NCBI GenBank assembly: GCA_905480445.1 | Contig: CAJQQJ010000365.1 | Span: forward strand, 1-9,219 | From: an uncultured Alphaproteobacteria bacterium | GTDB lineage: Bacteria; Pseudomonadota; Alphaproteobacteria; UBA7985; CAJQQZ01 | DNA length: 9,219 nt | Direction: 5' to 3' | The notes under the pieces: generated by a model | Database searches by the model: none | What the model saw: only the letters and a program-made list of their open reading frames with translations | Told to the model about the DNA's origin: nothing | Shown here: positions 1 through 7,134 of the stretch, in pieces | How positions within the stretch are numbered: the first letter of the stretch is position 1 | Layout: each line of letters begins with the position of its first letter | Translations under genes and position numbers: made by a program

Positions 1-1
1 A

Positions 2-862
2 ATGAAAATCACTAGTCCGTTTAACGCGCTACTTGGTGCTCTTTTGTTTCTTCTGCTCACAAGTTGTTTAACTTCGGCTCAGACTGGAAGTGCGCAGCCT
101 GCAGGTACAAATTCCGGGACCCCAGTTCAGGCATCTTATGAATCATCGCACCCGATAAGCAAAATCAAACCCGAACTTCGGGAAAAGTTCCTGAGGCTTC
201 ATTCAGAATTGAATAGCTTGAAGGCAGAGGTGGATGAAACCAATACTTACATCAATCAAAAATCAGATGACATCGTCCAAGCAATAAACATTAACATCAG
301 CGCATTGACAATACTTATTGCAACTTTAACCTTAGTTTTCATCGCGGTCCCAGTGTTCCTTATCTGGCAGGTGCCTAAACATGTCAAAAATGTGATGGGG
401 AAACATCTCACAACAATGGAAACTGACCTTTTGAAAAGTGTAGATTCCAAAATGATAAATTTGGAGAATTCCTACGCTAAAGACATAAGCAATCGCATGT
501 ATTCGGCCCTGGGAGAAGCACAAAGGCTAGTATTTATGAAAGATGAAATTTTTCTAGACTATGAACAAATATTGTTTGGGTTACGCAGAAAAGAAATAAA
601 TATGGCGCTCAGTGGATTAAAGGAAATTGTAACAGAATTGCTATCTAATCGAGCGGAAAGAAGATCAGTAGCATTGGATCGAATGGAAAATGAGTTGCAA
701 AGCATTCGATACTGGTCAGAAATCCAGCCCCGTATGTTGGAGTTTGTTGAAGAAGTTGAAAAATTTGGGCATTTTCACAACACAAATAGAAATAGGTTGA
801 ACCTGCTTATACTCAAATGGAAAGATGAAACAGAAAAAGCCGGAGAAAACAATTCGAGTTAA
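2..862 (+). CDS. Unrecognised membrane protein with lipoprotein-like signal and one internal transmembrane helix
   Basis: I do not recognise this 286-residue protein. Residues 1-21 form a hydrophobic signal (ALLGALLFLLLTSC) ending in a lipobox-like L-T-S-C, which would lipidate Cys22; cleavage by signal peptidase I near Ser-Ala25 is an alternative. Residues ~26-55 are Ser/Pro/Gly/Gln-rich linker. Residues ~56-95 are charged and heptad-like, probably a short coiled coil. Residues ~99-123 are a clear transmembrane helix (ALTILIATLTLVFIAVPVFL). The remaining ~160 residues are charged and helical, without cysteines or catalytic motifs that I can name. If the N terminus is exported, the C-terminal part lies in the cytoplasm. 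The gene is visibly richer in A+T and uses more AAA, AAT and ATA-type codons than the fad genes, so it may have a different origin. Only one base precedes the ATG, so no ribosome binding site can be judged and an earlier start is possible. It converges with the fad cluster. Confidence 0.75.
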   Translation: MKITSPFNALLGALLFLLLTSCLTSAQTGSAQPAGTNSGTPVQASYESSHPISKIKPELREKFLRLHSELNSLKAEVDETNTYINQKSDDIVQAININISALTILIATLTLVFIAVPVFLIWQVPKHVKNVMGKHLTTMETDLLKSVDSKMINLENSYAKDISNRMYSALGEAQRLVFMKDEIFLDYEQILFGLRRKEINMALSGLKEIVTELLSNRAERRSVALDRMENELQSIRYWSEIQPRMLEFVEEVEKFGHFHNTNRNRLNLLILKWKDETEKAGENNSS

Positions 863-921
863 TCACTGGTTTTTTGTCCTTAGCTAGAACAATCGACGAC
901 GTTAATGGCCTTGTACACACA
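863..921. other. Short convergent intergenic gap
   Basis: These 59 bases separate the stop of the left-hand membrane protein from the stop of the fadB tail copy. A T-run lies at about 870-876, but I see no convincing hairpin, so no terminator is called for either direction. Confidence 0.5.
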
Positions 922-1328
922 CTAATTCCGCAACGGCTTCCCTGTCTCCAACATATGCTGTACCCTTGCCAACGTTGCATCCGTCGCAGCTAGATCCATG
1001 AACGCCTGGCGTTCGAGCATAATCAAGTCATCCTCGCTCAGCATATCGGTGATGTCGTTGTCACCACCGGACAGGACCCAGGCCAAGCGTTCTGACACCA
1101 CCAAGTCATGGGGTGTTGCCAAGCCCTTGGCGGCGAATTCTTTGGTGGTGTTGTCGAGCAAAGCCTTCACACCGATGCCTGGCAAGCGGATTTCTGTTTT
1201 CTTTTCAGGGGCTTGATAGCCTTCAACCAATGCCAACGCGCGTTTTTTGCCATCGAACAGCAGGCGGCCTTTGTTCATGGTGATGCCGTCTTTGTGGCTG
1301 ACGAACAACAGGTCTTGGGCTTCGCGTG
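922..1328. repeat. Direct repeat, copy 1 (fadB tail)
   Basis: Left copy of a ~407-bp direct repeat whose partner lies at 1378-1784, an offset of exactly 456 bases. Identity is about 90% by hand count. Similarity starts at the stop codon (CTAATTCCGCAACGG on the + strand) and ends abruptly after TTCGCGTG. Confidence 0.92.
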
Positions 1329-1377
1329 TGACCGGGGTCAGGTTTGCATTTTTGCGTAAGCCCAACCCCGCACTAAA
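922..1377 (-). pseudogene. Detached duplicate of the C-terminal ~135 codons of the fadB-like gene
   Basis: The reading frame ends in the same residues (LETGKPLRN) as the complete gene just upstream. From REAQDLLF to the stop it matches residues 642-775 of that protein with about six substitutions (D/E, T/A, K/Q, E/D, G/A, G/D). It has no NAD-binding part and no hydratase active-site part, so it cannot be an enzyme by itself. The first codons after the fadB TAG (encoding FSAGLGLRKNANLTPVT) match nothing in the complete gene. The only early start is a TTG at 1365, without a usable Shine-Dalgarno sequence. The frame runs on directly from the fadB stop codon: 456 bases, exactly 152 codons, separate the two stops. 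By hand count roughly 42 of ~407 bases differ, about 36 of them synonymous, so the sequence diverged while still under selection. It is probably a remnant of a second full-length homologue; expression as a free small protein is possible but unsupported. Confidence 0.8.
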
Positions 1378-1784
1378 CTAATTCCGCAACGGTTTCCCCG
1401 TCTCCAACATATGCTGCACCCGTGCCAAGGTCGCCTCCGTCGCTGCAAGATCCATAAACGCCTGGCGCTCCAGCATGATCAAATCATCCTCGCTCAGCAT
1501 ATCGGTGATGTCGTTGTCACCGCCGCTCAACACCCAGGCCAAACGTTCTGACACCACCAAATCATGTGGTGTGGCCAGGCCCTTGGCGGCGAATTCTTTG
1601 GTGGTGTTGTCGAGCAGAGCCTTGACGCCGATGCCTGGCAAGCGGATTTCTGCTTGTTTTTCAGGGGCTTGATAACCGTCGACTAGAGCCAGCGCGCGTT
1701 TTTTGGCATCGAACAACAGGCGGTCTTTGTTCATGGTGATGCCGTCTTTGTGGCTGACGAACAGCAGGTCTTGAGCTTCGCGTG
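1378..1784. repeat. Direct repeat, copy 2 (inside the complete fadB-like gene)
   Basis: Right copy of the ~407-bp direct repeat, coding residues ~641-775 of the complete bifunctional enzyme. Its partner is 922-1328. A pair this similar and this close could recombine and delete the 456-bp unit between equivalent points. Confidence 0.92.
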
Positions 1785-3705
1785 CCGAGGTGGAAACCTT
1801 GGCCGTACCGATGGTCTGGAAAGTCTGGACCACGGGTGGCACCGGGCCACCGGGGCGGCGTTTGTTGTTGATCCAGCGCAGCAACAGCTCCTTACACCCA
1901 CCCCAACCAGGGATAAAGCCAACGCCGACCTCAACCAGGCCGATATAGGATTCAGAGTGTGCCTGAATTGACGTGCAATGGAGCAGCACTTCACAGCCAC
2001 CACCCAGCGCCATGCCGGATGGTGCACCAACGGTTGGGAAGTTCGCGAACTTGAGCGCGGCGTAGGTTTCCTGGCCCGTGCGAACCGTGGCCTCAACCGT
2101 GTCGAGGTCCTTGTCCGCCAGCGCGCCGACCGCTTGTGCCAGATTAACACCGGCGGAGAAATTGCCGCCTTCGTTATAAATCACCAGTGCTTTATGCTCG
2201 CTGCTGCCCTCGATATGCGCGCGCACGTCGTTGATCATGCCCATGATGTCGGCATCGATGGCGTTCATCTTGGTGTGGAATTCCAGACAGAGCGCGCCGT
2301 CTCCGATATCCCAAACAGAAGCAGATGGGTTGGTCATCAATGGCTTGGCATCGCGCTTGATATCCGCGAGCAGGAGAACGCCCTCGCCGCGTGTGACTTC
2401 GTGATAGGCACCGTCATAGCCAAAGTAGAACAGCTTGCTGCCTTCATCCTTGTAGAATGTGCCGTCGCCAACCATGGTCAGCAGAGTTGGTACTTCTTTG
2501 CCGTCGGCCTTGAGTTTGTCAGCGAACCAAGCGGCACCCAGCTCGTCGATCATCTCGAACGGGCCTTGCTTCCAGGCGTAGCCCAGGCGCATGGCTTCAT
2601 CGATGGCGACGATGTCACCGGCGATCTCTTCCGCTACTTGCACGGCGTAGAGCAGACCGCGGGAAAGAATGTACCAGGCATAGTCAGAGCCCTTGTCGCC
2701 GGTCTCAACCAAGGCCTTCAGCGACTTGGTTTTTAGCGATGCTAGATCAGGCTTGATCGTAGCGCGGTACTCGTGGGTTTTCAGATCGCGTGTTTCCATG
2801 ACACGCTTTCCACCGGCTTTGTTCATGCGGTAGAAACCGCCTTTGCCCTTGCGACCGGTGTAGCCATCGGCGATCATTTTATCGATATAGGGTGAGGGTT
2901 TGTGGACCTCTAGGAAGGGGTCACCCTGGCCAACGTTGTCCGCCAGTGACTGACCGACCAAAGGCATCAAATCGATGCCAACAAGATCGAAAAGGCCGAA
3001 AGTGGCGGTCTTTGGGATGCCAAAAGGACGGCCGGAAACGGCGTCGGCTTCCTCGACAGTCAGGTCCAATTCAAAGGCACCATTGTAAGCACCCAGCATC
3101 CACATGTTACCGATGCGGTTGGCGATAAAGCCTGGCGTGTCGTTACAATCAACAACACCTTTGCCCAGTGTCACATCACAGAAGAGGCGCAGCGTTTCAA
3201 CGACGTTCTTGTCTGTTTCTGTGCCTTCAACTAGCTCCAACAAGCGCATGTAGCGTGGTGGATTGAAGAAGTGCGTGACAGCAAAACGCGCCTTACGTGC
3301 CGCAGACATGTCTTCTGTTAGAATTGAAAGCGGGATGGTCGAGGTGTTCGACGTGATGATCGCGTCGGCCTTACAGACCTTATCCAGCTTGCCATAGAGA
3401 TCGCGCTTGATGGCTGGGTTCTCGATGATAACCTCAACCACCCAATCAACGTCGGCAAGCATGTCCAGGTGATCTTCGGTGTTGCCAGTGGTGATCAGCT
3501 TGGCGTTGGATTTGTGCATGAAAGGCGCAGGCTTGGTTTTGAGCATGCGTGCAACCGCACCCTCCGCCAAAGCATTGCGGTTCTTGCCCTCTTTTGGCAC
3601 GATGTCCAAGAGAACCACTGGGATGCCAGCGTTTGCGACCTGACCAGCAATACCACTGCCCATCACGCCTGAGCCTATGACGGCTACCTTCTTGATTTCA
3701 CTCAT
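1378..3705 (-). CDS. fadB: Bifunctional 3-hydroxyacyl-CoA dehydrogenase / enoyl-CoA hydratase
   Basis: This 775-residue enzyme would hydrate trans-2-enoyl-CoA and then oxidise L-3-hydroxyacyl-CoA with NAD+, the two middle steps of beta-oxidation, in the cytoplasm. Residues 8-35 are the Rossmann dinucleotide site (VIGSGVMGSGIAG). NTSTIPLSIL lies at 120-129. HFFNPPRYMRLLELVE at 145-160 carries the catalytic His145 and Glu157. CNDTPGFIANRIGNM at 187-201 opens the 3HCDH C-terminal domain, and a second such domain lies at ~340-430. The hydratase part is ~460-660, with oxyanion-hole segments NFSAG (515-519) and GMALGGG (564-570), and both expected glutamates, Glu572 (GGGCE) and Glu592 (GLVEVGVG). 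Residues ~641-775 are the helical tail that is duplicated downstream. The dehydrogenase-first order is the reverse of E. coli FadB/FadJ. The ATG lies 6 bases after the thiolase stop with only a weak Shine-Dalgarno sequence, so translational coupling is likely. The gene symbol is by function. Confidence 0.95.
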   Translation of the reverse strand: MSEIKKVAVIGSGVMGSGIAGQVANAGIPVVLLDIVPKEGKNRNALAEGAVARMLKTKPAPFMHKSNAKLITTGNTEDHLDMLADVDWVVEVIIENPAIKRDLYGKLDKVCKADAIITSNTSTIPLSILTEDMSAARKARFAVTHFFNPPRYMRLLELVEGTETDKNVVETLRLFCDVTLGKGVVDCNDTPGFIANRIGNMWMLGAYNGAFELDLTVEEADAVSGRPFGIPKTATFGLFDLVGIDLMPLVGQSLADNVGQGDPFLEVHKPSPYIDKMIADGYTGRKGKGGFYRMNKAGGKRVMETRDLKTHEYRATIKPDLASLKTKSLKALVETGDKGSDYAWYILSRGLLYAVQVAEEIAGDIVAIDEAMRLGYAWKQGPFEMIDELGAAWFADKLKADGKEVPTLLTMVGDGTFYKDEGSKLFYFGYDGAYHEVTRGEGVLLLADIKRDAKPLMTNPSASVWDIGDGALCLEFHTKMNAIDADIMGMINDVRAHIEGSSEHKALVIYNEGGNFSAGVNLAQAVGALADKDLDTVEATVRTGQETYAALKFANFPTVGAPSGMALGGGCEVLLHCTSIQAHSESYIGLVEVGVGFIPGWGGCKELLLRWINNKRRPGGPVPPVVQTFQTIGTAKVSTSAREAQDLLFVSHKDGITMNKDRLLFDAKKRALALVDGYQAPEKQAEIRLPGIGVKALLDNTTKEFAAKGLATPHDLVVSERLAWVLSGGDNDITDMLSEDDLIMLERQAFMDLAATEATLARVQHMLETGKPLRN

Positions 3706-3711
3706 GATTTT

Positions 3712-4848
3712 CTACACAGCCTCAAGAACGGTTGCGATACCCTGGCCACCGCCAATGCACTGTGTGGAGACAGCGAACTGAGCACCTTCACGCTTAAGCA
3801 AGGACGCAGCCTTCCCTGTGATACGAGCACCAGTAGCACCCAGCGGATGACCAATCGCCATGCCGCCGCCGTCGAGATTTACTTTGTTCACATCGATCTT
3901 GAGGTCACGTATAGAGGCGATCGCCTGGCTGGCGAAGGCTTCGTTGATCTCGAACAGATCGATGTCATCAATGGTCAGGCCAGCACGGGCCAGCGCTTTC
4001 TTCGTTGCGCCAATAGGGCCGAGGCCCATTACGTCTGGCGCACAACCCGAAACAGCGACGGAACGAATACGTGCCAGGATCGGCAAGCCGTTGGCCTTCG
4101 CATAATCTTCTGAGCAAACTAGCGTTGCCGCTGCTCCGTCCGTCAGTGGAGAAGAGGTTGCGGCTGTCACTGTACCGTCGGCTTTAAAGACTGGCTTGAG
4201 CCCCGCCAGACCCTCTGCGTTTGTACCTGGGCGGATGCAACCGTCCTGATCAACAACACCGTCTTTGGTCTCAATCGCCATGATTTCATCTGCCATCTTG
4301 CCACTTTCACGCGCTTGCGCAGCTTTCGCATGACTAAGAACCGCGAGCTCTTCCTGCTCCGCTCTTGAAATCGAATAGTTTTTTGCAACGTTTTCCGCTG
4401 TATCACCCATAGAAATGTAAGCATCTGGCTCTACCGCCAGCACATCTGGATCAAGCGATGGGTTGAAACCACCCATTTGCACACGAGACATGGACTCAAC
4501 ACCAGCACAGATAAAGGCATCACCGGCACCCATGGCAATGGCACCAGCAGCAGAATGAACAGACTGCATGGAGGAACCACAGAAACGGTTTATGGTCATG
4601 CCACCGACATTACGGCCTAGACCTGAGGCGAAAACCACGAGACGCGCCATGTTAAAGCCCTGCTCGGCTTCAGGGAAAGAGCAACCGAGGATCAAATCCT
4701 CGATGTCGTCTTTGTTAATGCCTGATTTATCGAGCACGCCCTTAACTGCTGTCGCTGCCAATTCCATCGGGCGAACAGTTTTGAGGTTGCCCTTGTAGGC
4801 GAAATGGAATGGCGTGCGGGCATAGCCAGCGATTACTGCTGAGGTCAT
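3712..4848 (-). CDS. fadA: Acetyl-CoA C-acyltransferase (3-ketoacyl-CoA thiolase)
   Basis: This 378-residue thiolase would cleave 3-ketoacyl-CoA with CoA to acetyl-CoA and a shortened acyl-CoA, the last step of beta-oxidation. Family motifs are complete: nucleophile Cys90 in NRFCGSSMQSVHSA (87-100), NEAFA at 302-306, the catalytic His334 in GGGMAIGHPLGATGAR (327-342), and the second catalytic Cys364 in STQCIGGGQG (361-370). Length is slightly below the usual ~390. The ATG is supported by AAGGAA (4858-4863) nine bases upstream. It sits between the acyl-CoA ligase and the dehydrogenase/hydratase genes, which points to degradation rather than to acetoacetyl-CoA synthesis. With the downstream gene product it probably forms a trifunctional-type complex, as known for FadA/FadB; this is inferred from family and spacing. 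A biosynthetic acetyl-CoA acetyltransferase role is less likely given the neighbours. Confidence 0.94.
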   Translation of the reverse strand: MTSAVIAGYARTPFHFAYKGNLKTVRPMELAATAVKGVLDKSGINKDDIEDLILGCSFPEAEQGFNMARLVVFASGLGRNVGGMTINRFCGSSMQSVHSAAGAIAMGAGDAFICAGVESMSRVQMGGFNPSLDPDVLAVEPDAYISMGDTAENVAKNYSISRAEQEELAVLSHAKAAQARESGKMADEIMAIETKDGVVDQDGCIRPGTNAEGLAGLKPVFKADGTVTAATSSPLTDGAAATLVCSEDYAKANGLPILARIRSVAVSGCAPDVMGLGPIGATKKALARAGLTIDDIDLFEINEAFASQAIASIRDLKIDVNKVNLDGGGMAIGHPLGATGARITGKAASLLKREGAQFAVSTQCIGGGQGIATVLEAV

Positions 4849-4903
4849 GGGTTCTTGTTCCTTAGTCTATATCTATTCGATGTTTAGGTGCGATGTTTGC
4901 GTA
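4849..4903. other. fadD-fadA intergenic gap
   Basis: The 55 bases between the ligase stop (TAG, 4904-4906) and the thiolase start contain the thiolase ribosome binding site and nothing else that I can identify. No hairpin is visible, consistent with cotranscription. Confidence 0.5.
4858..4863 (-). promoter_or_regulatory. Ribosome binding site of the thiolase gene
   Basis: AAGGAA on the minus strand, nine bases before the ATG at 4848. It supports that start. Confidence 0.6.
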
Positions 4904-6601
4904 CTATTTAGTCGCCGCGAGGTGTTCGGCAACCAATTCTTTCTTCAAAATCTTGCCAATTGGCGATTTTGGGAGCTCATCATAGAGCTGCATCTGCTTT
5001 GGAAGCTCAATTTTGGACAAATGAGAGGTCAAACCTTCGTTCAATTCCTCTAACGTGATCTTTTGTCCAGGCTTGAGCACGACACAGGCTTTTACAGTCT
5101 GGCCTCGATATTCATCAGGCACACCAATGACGGCGGCCTCCAAGATCTTGTCATTGAGGTAAATGGCTTCTTCAACATTACGTGGATAAATCTTGTAGCC
5201 ACCCGCGATAATCATCTCTTTCAGGCGATCAACGATAAAGGTGAAGCCATCTTCGTCCATATAGCCGACGTCGCCGGTATGAAAGATACCACCGCGAAGA
5301 TCATGGGCATTGGCTTCTGGCTTGTTCCAGTACCCTTGCATAACCTGTGGACCAGAGATGCAGATCTCGCCCTTCTCGCCCAGCGGCATAAAGCTTTCGC
5401 CATCTTCGATCGAAACAATGTCAATGCGCGTACCTGGTAATGGCTGACCAATTGAGCCAGATTTCACTTTGCCAAAAGGAGGATTAACGGTCGCCACAGG
5501 TGACGTCTCGCTCAGACCGTAGCCTTCAACCAGCTTACAGCTGGCAATCTCTTCAAACTTACGTTTGACCTCTACCGGTAAGGCTGCACCACCAGACACA
5601 CAGTATTTCAGATGAGACAGATCGTATTTCTCGGTCAGAGGAGAATTGTTGATGGCGTTATAAATGGTCGGCACACCGAGGAAGAGCGTTGCCTTTGAGT
5701 TTTGAATTGTCTTCAAACAGTCTTTCAGCTCAAACCGAGGCAGCATGAAAATCTTCGTACCGTTCATGATTGACCAGTTAAGGCAGCCTGTCATGGCAAA
5801 GACATGGAAGAACGGTAATACAGCAACAACCGATTGCTGACCGCGTTCCAGATCAGCAAACCAAGCGTTCACCTGAATGCAGTTGGAATAGATGTTGGCG
5901 TGAGACAGCGACGCACCTTTTGGAACGCCGGTAGTTCCGCCGGTGTACTGCAGAACGGCAACTTGGTTGTTAATGTCGATTTCAGGTTTAGAGTAGTTGC
6001 CGTCGTTGGCGATTAGGTCATCCCAACGTAGGATCTTATCATCAGCTGGCACCTTGGCGAGCTCTTTACCTTTAACCAGACCGAACAAGAAACCTTTCAG
6101 TGCAGGAAGTGCAGGCTTGAATGGACAAACAAGAACTTTCTTGATCTGAGTATCGTCCAGCCGCGCATAAACCTTGTCGAACAGCATCTTCAGATCAAGG
6201 GTTGCAACGATATCAACCCCAGCGTCTTCAATCAGATGTTTGATTTCATGGTCGGCATACAGGGGGTTCATATTAACGACGGTCGCGCCAGTTTTCAGGA
6301 TACCGAAATAGAGGAACGGATAATAAGGGCAGTTCGGCAGCAACAGACCTACACGTGTATTGGGACCTATCCCTTGAGCCTGTAAACCTTTGGCGACTTG
6401 ATCCGATGCCTTGCCGAGGTCATTAAACGACCAAACTTTGCCGAGAAAATCCATAGCATCCTTGTCGCCGAATTCAGCAACCGCGTCATCAACCAGATCG
6501 ACCAGAGATCCAGGATTGATTTCCATGCCCCAATCCACGCTTTCTGGGTATCCCTCTAACCAAGGGTTTGCTTGATCTGATTTCGCCTTTTTCGCGGCCA
6601 T
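4904..6601 (-). CDS. fadD: Long-chain acyl-CoA synthetase (fatty acid-CoA ligase)
   Basis: This ATP-dependent ligase activates free fatty acids to acyl-CoA through an acyl-adenylate, at the inner face of the cytoplasmic membrane, and so feeds the two downstream enzymes. Counting from the start chosen here (565 residues), ANL-superfamily motifs are the P-loop YTGGTTGVPKG (219-229), GYGLSETSP (360-368), HTGDVG (441-446), the fatty-acyl-CoA synthetase signature and hinge DRLKEMIIAGGYKIYP (458-473), and the C-terminal catalytic Lys550 in SPIGKILKK. The start at 6601 (MAAKKAKS) is preferred because AGGAG lies six bases upstream; an in-frame ATG at 6634 would add 11 residues but has no good ribosome binding site. 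It is the first gene of the fad cluster, 55 bases ahead of the thiolase. The signature favours fatty acids over acetate or aromatic acids; chain length cannot be read from sequence. Confidence 0.93.
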   Translation of the reverse strand: MAAKKAKSDQANPWLEGYPESVDWGMEINPGSLVDLVDDAVAEFGDKDAMDFLGKVWSFNDLGKASDQVAKGLQAQGIGPNTRVGLLLPNCPYYPFLYFGILKTGATVVNMNPLYADHEIKHLIEDAGVDIVATLDLKMLFDKVYARLDDTQIKKVLVCPFKPALPALKGFLFGLVKGKELAKVPADDKILRWDDLIANDGNYSKPEIDINNQVAVLQYTGGTTGVPKGASLSHANIYSNCIQVNAWFADLERGQQSVVAVLPFFHVFAMTGCLNWSIMNGTKIFMLPRFELKDCLKTIQNSKATLFLGVPTIYNAINNSPLTEKYDLSHLKYCVSGGAALPVEVKRKFEEIASCKLVEGYGLSETSPVATVNPPFGKVKSGSIGQPLPGTRIDIVSIEDGESFMPLGEKGEICISGPQVMQGYWNKPEANAHDLRGGIFHTGDVGYMDEDGFTFIVDRLKEMIIAGGYKIYPRNVEEAIYLNDKILEAAVIGVPDEYRGQTVKACVVLKPGQKITLEELNEGLTSHLSKIELPKQMQLYDELPKSPIGKILKKELVAEHLAATK

Positions 6602-6607
6602 TAGACT

Positions 6608-6612
6608 CTCCT
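6608..6612 (-). promoter_or_regulatory. Ribosome binding site that decides the fadD start
   Basis: AGGAG on the minus strand with six bases to the ATG at 6601. The in-frame ATG at 6634 lacks an equivalent, so the shorter protein is more likely. Confidence 0.7.
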
Positions 6613-6642
6613 GTTTGCTAGCGCTGTTCAGCATTGCTCATT

Positions 6643-6663
6643 TGAAAGCAAGATTAGCTTTTA
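6643..6663. promoter_or_regulatory. Operator-like palindrome upstream of fadD
   Basis: TGAAAGC and GCTTTTA are spaced by seven bases; six of seven arm positions are complementary. The centre is ~52 bases before the fadD ATG. It overlaps weak -10 candidates for the minus strand: AATAAA at 6660-6665 with TTGTTC at 6682-6687, or TAATCT at 6651-6656 with TTGCTG at 6674-6679. A repressor responding to fatty acids or acyl-CoA could bind here, but the sequence does not match a site that I can name. Confidence 0.25.
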
Positions 6664-6893
6664 TTGTGTGAATCAGCAACTGAACAAAGGCTCGTCACTA
6701 GGTATAGGGGCTGGTTTGTTAGTCACGCTCCTTGGTCTCAACACAATCCCGGCTGAGCATAACTCGTGAAAGCGCCGTAAAGTGGTAACTATGATCGCTG
6801 AAAATGTCTCACGATTCGCCCTGTGCGACTCTGCCTCAGCCAGAGTTACTGGTGCATAAATGTCACGCTTATTCGCTCAAGTTTTAACTTTAC

Positions 6894-6921
6894 TTGACAG
6901 TTTGGGGTGCGACAGTTAATC
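6894..6921 (+). promoter_or_regulatory. Candidate sigma-70-type promoter (distal) for the repeat lipoprotein
   Basis: A perfect TTGACA (6894-6899) is followed after 16 bases by a weak -10, TTAATC (6916-6921). It would give a ~210-base leader before the ATG at 7135. Two of the three ACAGTT repeats overlap it. Confidence 0.3.
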
Positions 6922-6970
6922 AGCCTACAGATAACAGTTGGTTTACTAGCTGTTGATTCTATTGAGATTT

Positions 6971-6999
6971 TTGAGTTAGACGTTAATAAAGTTTATGAA
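6971..6999 (+). promoter_or_regulatory. Candidate sigma-70-type promoter (proximal) for the repeat lipoprotein
   Basis: TTGAGT (6971-6976), a 17-base spacer and TATGAA (6994-6999), each matching consensus at four of six positions, in an A+T-rich stretch ~135 bases before the ATG. It is an alternative to the distal candidate. Confidence 0.3.
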
Positions 7000-7134
7000 T
7001 TAAATTATTTCGGACGGCAGTCTTTCGCGGCGTGTGATTTTCGCGCTTTATCAATTTGATAGAAAGTTAGGCCCGTAGAGAGTAACTTACACTACCTTCC
7101 GAAATCAGGGCATTTTTAAGGGACTTTGAAGATT

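Larger units (their letters stand above)
6602..7134. other. Noncoding divergent intergenic region
   Basis: About 530 bases separate the divergent fadD and repeat-lipoprotein genes. Only very short frames occur (22 and 27 codons near 6791-6887), and none has a ribosome binding site. The region holds promoter-like hexamers, an operator-like palindrome near fadD, three direct ACAGTT motifs at 6897-6939, and a small hairpin (6827-6833 with 6841-6847) without a U-run. No tRNA or riboswitch was recognised. Confidence 0.6.

Noticed and set aside
922..1365. The fadB tail copy as an independent gene starting at TTG 1365
   Set aside because: There is no ribosome binding site at the TTG, no catalytic part is present, and the frame is simply continuous with the preceding gene's stop codon; treated as a gene remnant.
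1731..2150. 139-codon frame on the minus strand, Arg/Ser-rich
   Set aside because: Out-of-frame shadow of the hydratase part of the bifunctional enzyme; composition is typical of a wrong frame.
1978..2736. 252-codon open frame on the + strand
   Set aside because: It lies antisense to the dehydrogenase/hydratase gene, and its translation shows no domain or sensible composition; the motifs are all in the minus-strand frame.
5063..5440. 125-codon open frame on the + strand
   Set aside because: Antisense shadow of the acyl-CoA ligase, whose hinge motif region occupies these bases in the opposite direction.
6827..6847. Hairpin ACTCTG-N7-CAGAGT considered as a terminator or small RNA end
   Set aside because: The stem is short and no U-run follows on either strand.
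6791..6887. Two overlapping small frames (22 and 27 codons) in the divergent intergenic region
   Set aside because: Neither has a ribosome binding site or a recognisable membrane or leader-peptide character, and frames of this size are expected by chance.
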